22,051 nucleotides of DNA, from positions 1,635,575-1,657,625 of the forward strand of contig CP070644.1 of NCBI GenBank assembly GCA_020354155.1. The letters are read 5' to 3'. Each line of letters starts with the position of its first letter. Within the stretch, counting starts at the first letter, position 1. This document shows positions 21,336 through 22,051 of this stretch, one piece after another. The position numbers and the translations under genes were made by a program. This DNA is from Nitrospiraceae bacterium (lineage in GTDB: Bacteria > Nitrospirota > Thermodesulfovibrionia > UBA6902). The notes beneath the pieces are model-generated. The model did not search any database. It was not told the origin of the DNA and saw only the letters and a list, made by a program, of their open reading frames with translations.

Positions 21336-22051
21336 ATGAAGTCAGTTAACTATAAGAACGGCAAATTCGTAAATTCTGTACCGGTCAAAAAATTCACAGT
21401 TAAAGAACATATTGTAATCGGATGGATATTCTTATTTGGTAGCAAGGAAGGGAGGGTTCCTAAACAGACACTTCCTGTTGTTAAGCCGGAACCATTTCAG
21501 GAGCCTCCTTATGCAGCAATAAAGTACAACTGGCTTGGACATTCATCCATACTTCTTGAGCTTGAGGGCAAAAGAATTCTTCTTGACCCGGTATTTTCAG
21601 AAAGAATCTCATTTACCCAATTTTTCGGACCAAAGAGGTTCCATCCAACTCCCTTAACACTGGAGGAATTACCCCATATAGATATGGTGCTTATATCCCA
21701 TAACCATTATGACCATCTGGACAAGAAGACGGTGGACCACTTAAAAAACTCGGATGTTCATTTCTTCGTCCCCCTTGGTAATAAAAGCCTGCTTTTAAAA
21801 TGGGGTGTTAAGAGCGGGAAGGTTTCCGAACTGGACTGGTGGGATGAGACTGAACTTGATGGGCTGACTGTTGTATCTACACCTGCGAGACATTTCTCAA
21901 ACAGAGGGGCCTTTGACGTAGATAAGACCTTATGGACATCATGGGCAATACTTGGAAAGAACCAGAGAGTTTATTTTAGCGGTGATACGGGAATCACCCC
22001 GCAGTTCAGCGAAATTGGTGAAAAGTATGGACCCTTTGACTTAACGTTCAT
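21336..22051 (+). CDS. Metallo-beta-lactamase-fold hydrolase, NAPE-PLD-like (cut at right edge)
   Basis: 238 codons to the window end with no stop. The fold begins at YNWLGHSSILLELEGKRILLDP (64-85, given as two halves: YNWLGHSSIL and LELEGKRILLDP). The metal motif HNHYDH (122-127) follows ISxNHYDH-type usage of the NAPE-hydrolysing phospholipase D / UlaG-like branch, with H186 in STPARHFSNRG and D217 in FSGDTG as further ligands. The residues around LDPVFSER and FFGPKRFHP also match that branch. Substrate unknown. An in-frame ATG at 21303 is possible, but the start at 21336 matches where family similarity begins. The ribosome site is weak (GGA). Confidence 0.88.
   Translation, partial: MKSVNYKNGKFVNSVPVKKFTVKEHIVIGWIFLFGSKEGRVPKQTLPVVKPEPFQEPPYAAIKYNWLGHSSILLELEGKRILLDPVFSERISFTQFFGPKRFHPTPLTLEELPHIDMVLISHNHYDHLDKKTVDHLKNSDVHFFVPLGNKSLLLKWGVKSGKVSELDWWDETELDGLTVVSTPARHFSNRGAFDVDKTLWTSWAILGKNQRVYFSGDTGITPQFSEIGEKYGPFDLTF

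Noticed and set aside
1..22051. CRISPR arrays, transposase genes, rRNA, prophage or toxin-antitoxin genes
   Set aside because: I looked for regular direct repeats, transposase motifs and small paired genes and saw none; the window is mostly core metabolism and regulation.

Overview
This 22 kb window comes from a diderm (Gram-negative) bacterium of moderate GC. It has a complete Kdo-8-phosphate branch (kdsA, kdsD, kdsC), a sigma-54 regulator, PAS-rich sensors and an HD-GYP protein. The gene style fits Nitrospirota (Thermodesulfovibrionia-like) or Desulfobacterota, but that is an impression from family content and no marker gene here proves it.

Region 1 (1-5983, all minus strand) looks like a regulatory module. 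A three-PAS membrane histidine kinase overlaps an NtrC-family response regulator by 4 bp. Next to the regulator gene lie two tandem imperfect palindromes, then a near-consensus sigma-54 promoter pointing left. Downstream of it are a frameshifted Cys-rich small gene and an RpoD-like sigma factor cut by the window edge. The inferred circuit is kinase -> regulator -> sigma-54 -> sigma-70-type factor.

Region 2 (6118-9918): a short CinA/MoaB-type molybdopterin-binding-domain protein (minus), then a plus-strand pair: a HAMP/PAS membrane sensor with no output domain, overlapping a PAS/HD-GYP protein. Both proteins carry a Cys-rich PAS insert.

Region 3 (9936-13254): a zinc-type MDR alcohol dehydrogenase (minus), divergent from a methyltransferase, a Cys/Met-metabolism PLP enzyme and a small zinc-ribbon protein (plus). 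A hairpin repeat sits between the divergent genes and a 77-bp dispersed-type palindromic repeat closes the block.

Region 4 (13293-17565, minus): a compact run in the order kdsA-kdsD-kdsC-pgsA-plsY-queC, making Kdo precursor, anionic phospholipid and glycerolipid, plus a queuosine-precursor enzyme.

Region 5 (17589-20187, minus): tlpA-like thioredoxin, then gcvH-lpd behind a TTGACA-N17-TAGAAT promoter, with a candidate terminator after lpd.

Region 6 (20188-22051): about 1.2 kb without a convincing protein gene. It holds a tRNA-3'-end-like fragment, small hairpins, and a structured RNA with its own strong promoter and a T-run end that I read as 6S RNA (ssrS). A metallo-beta-lactamase-fold hydrolase starts at 21336 and runs off the right edge.
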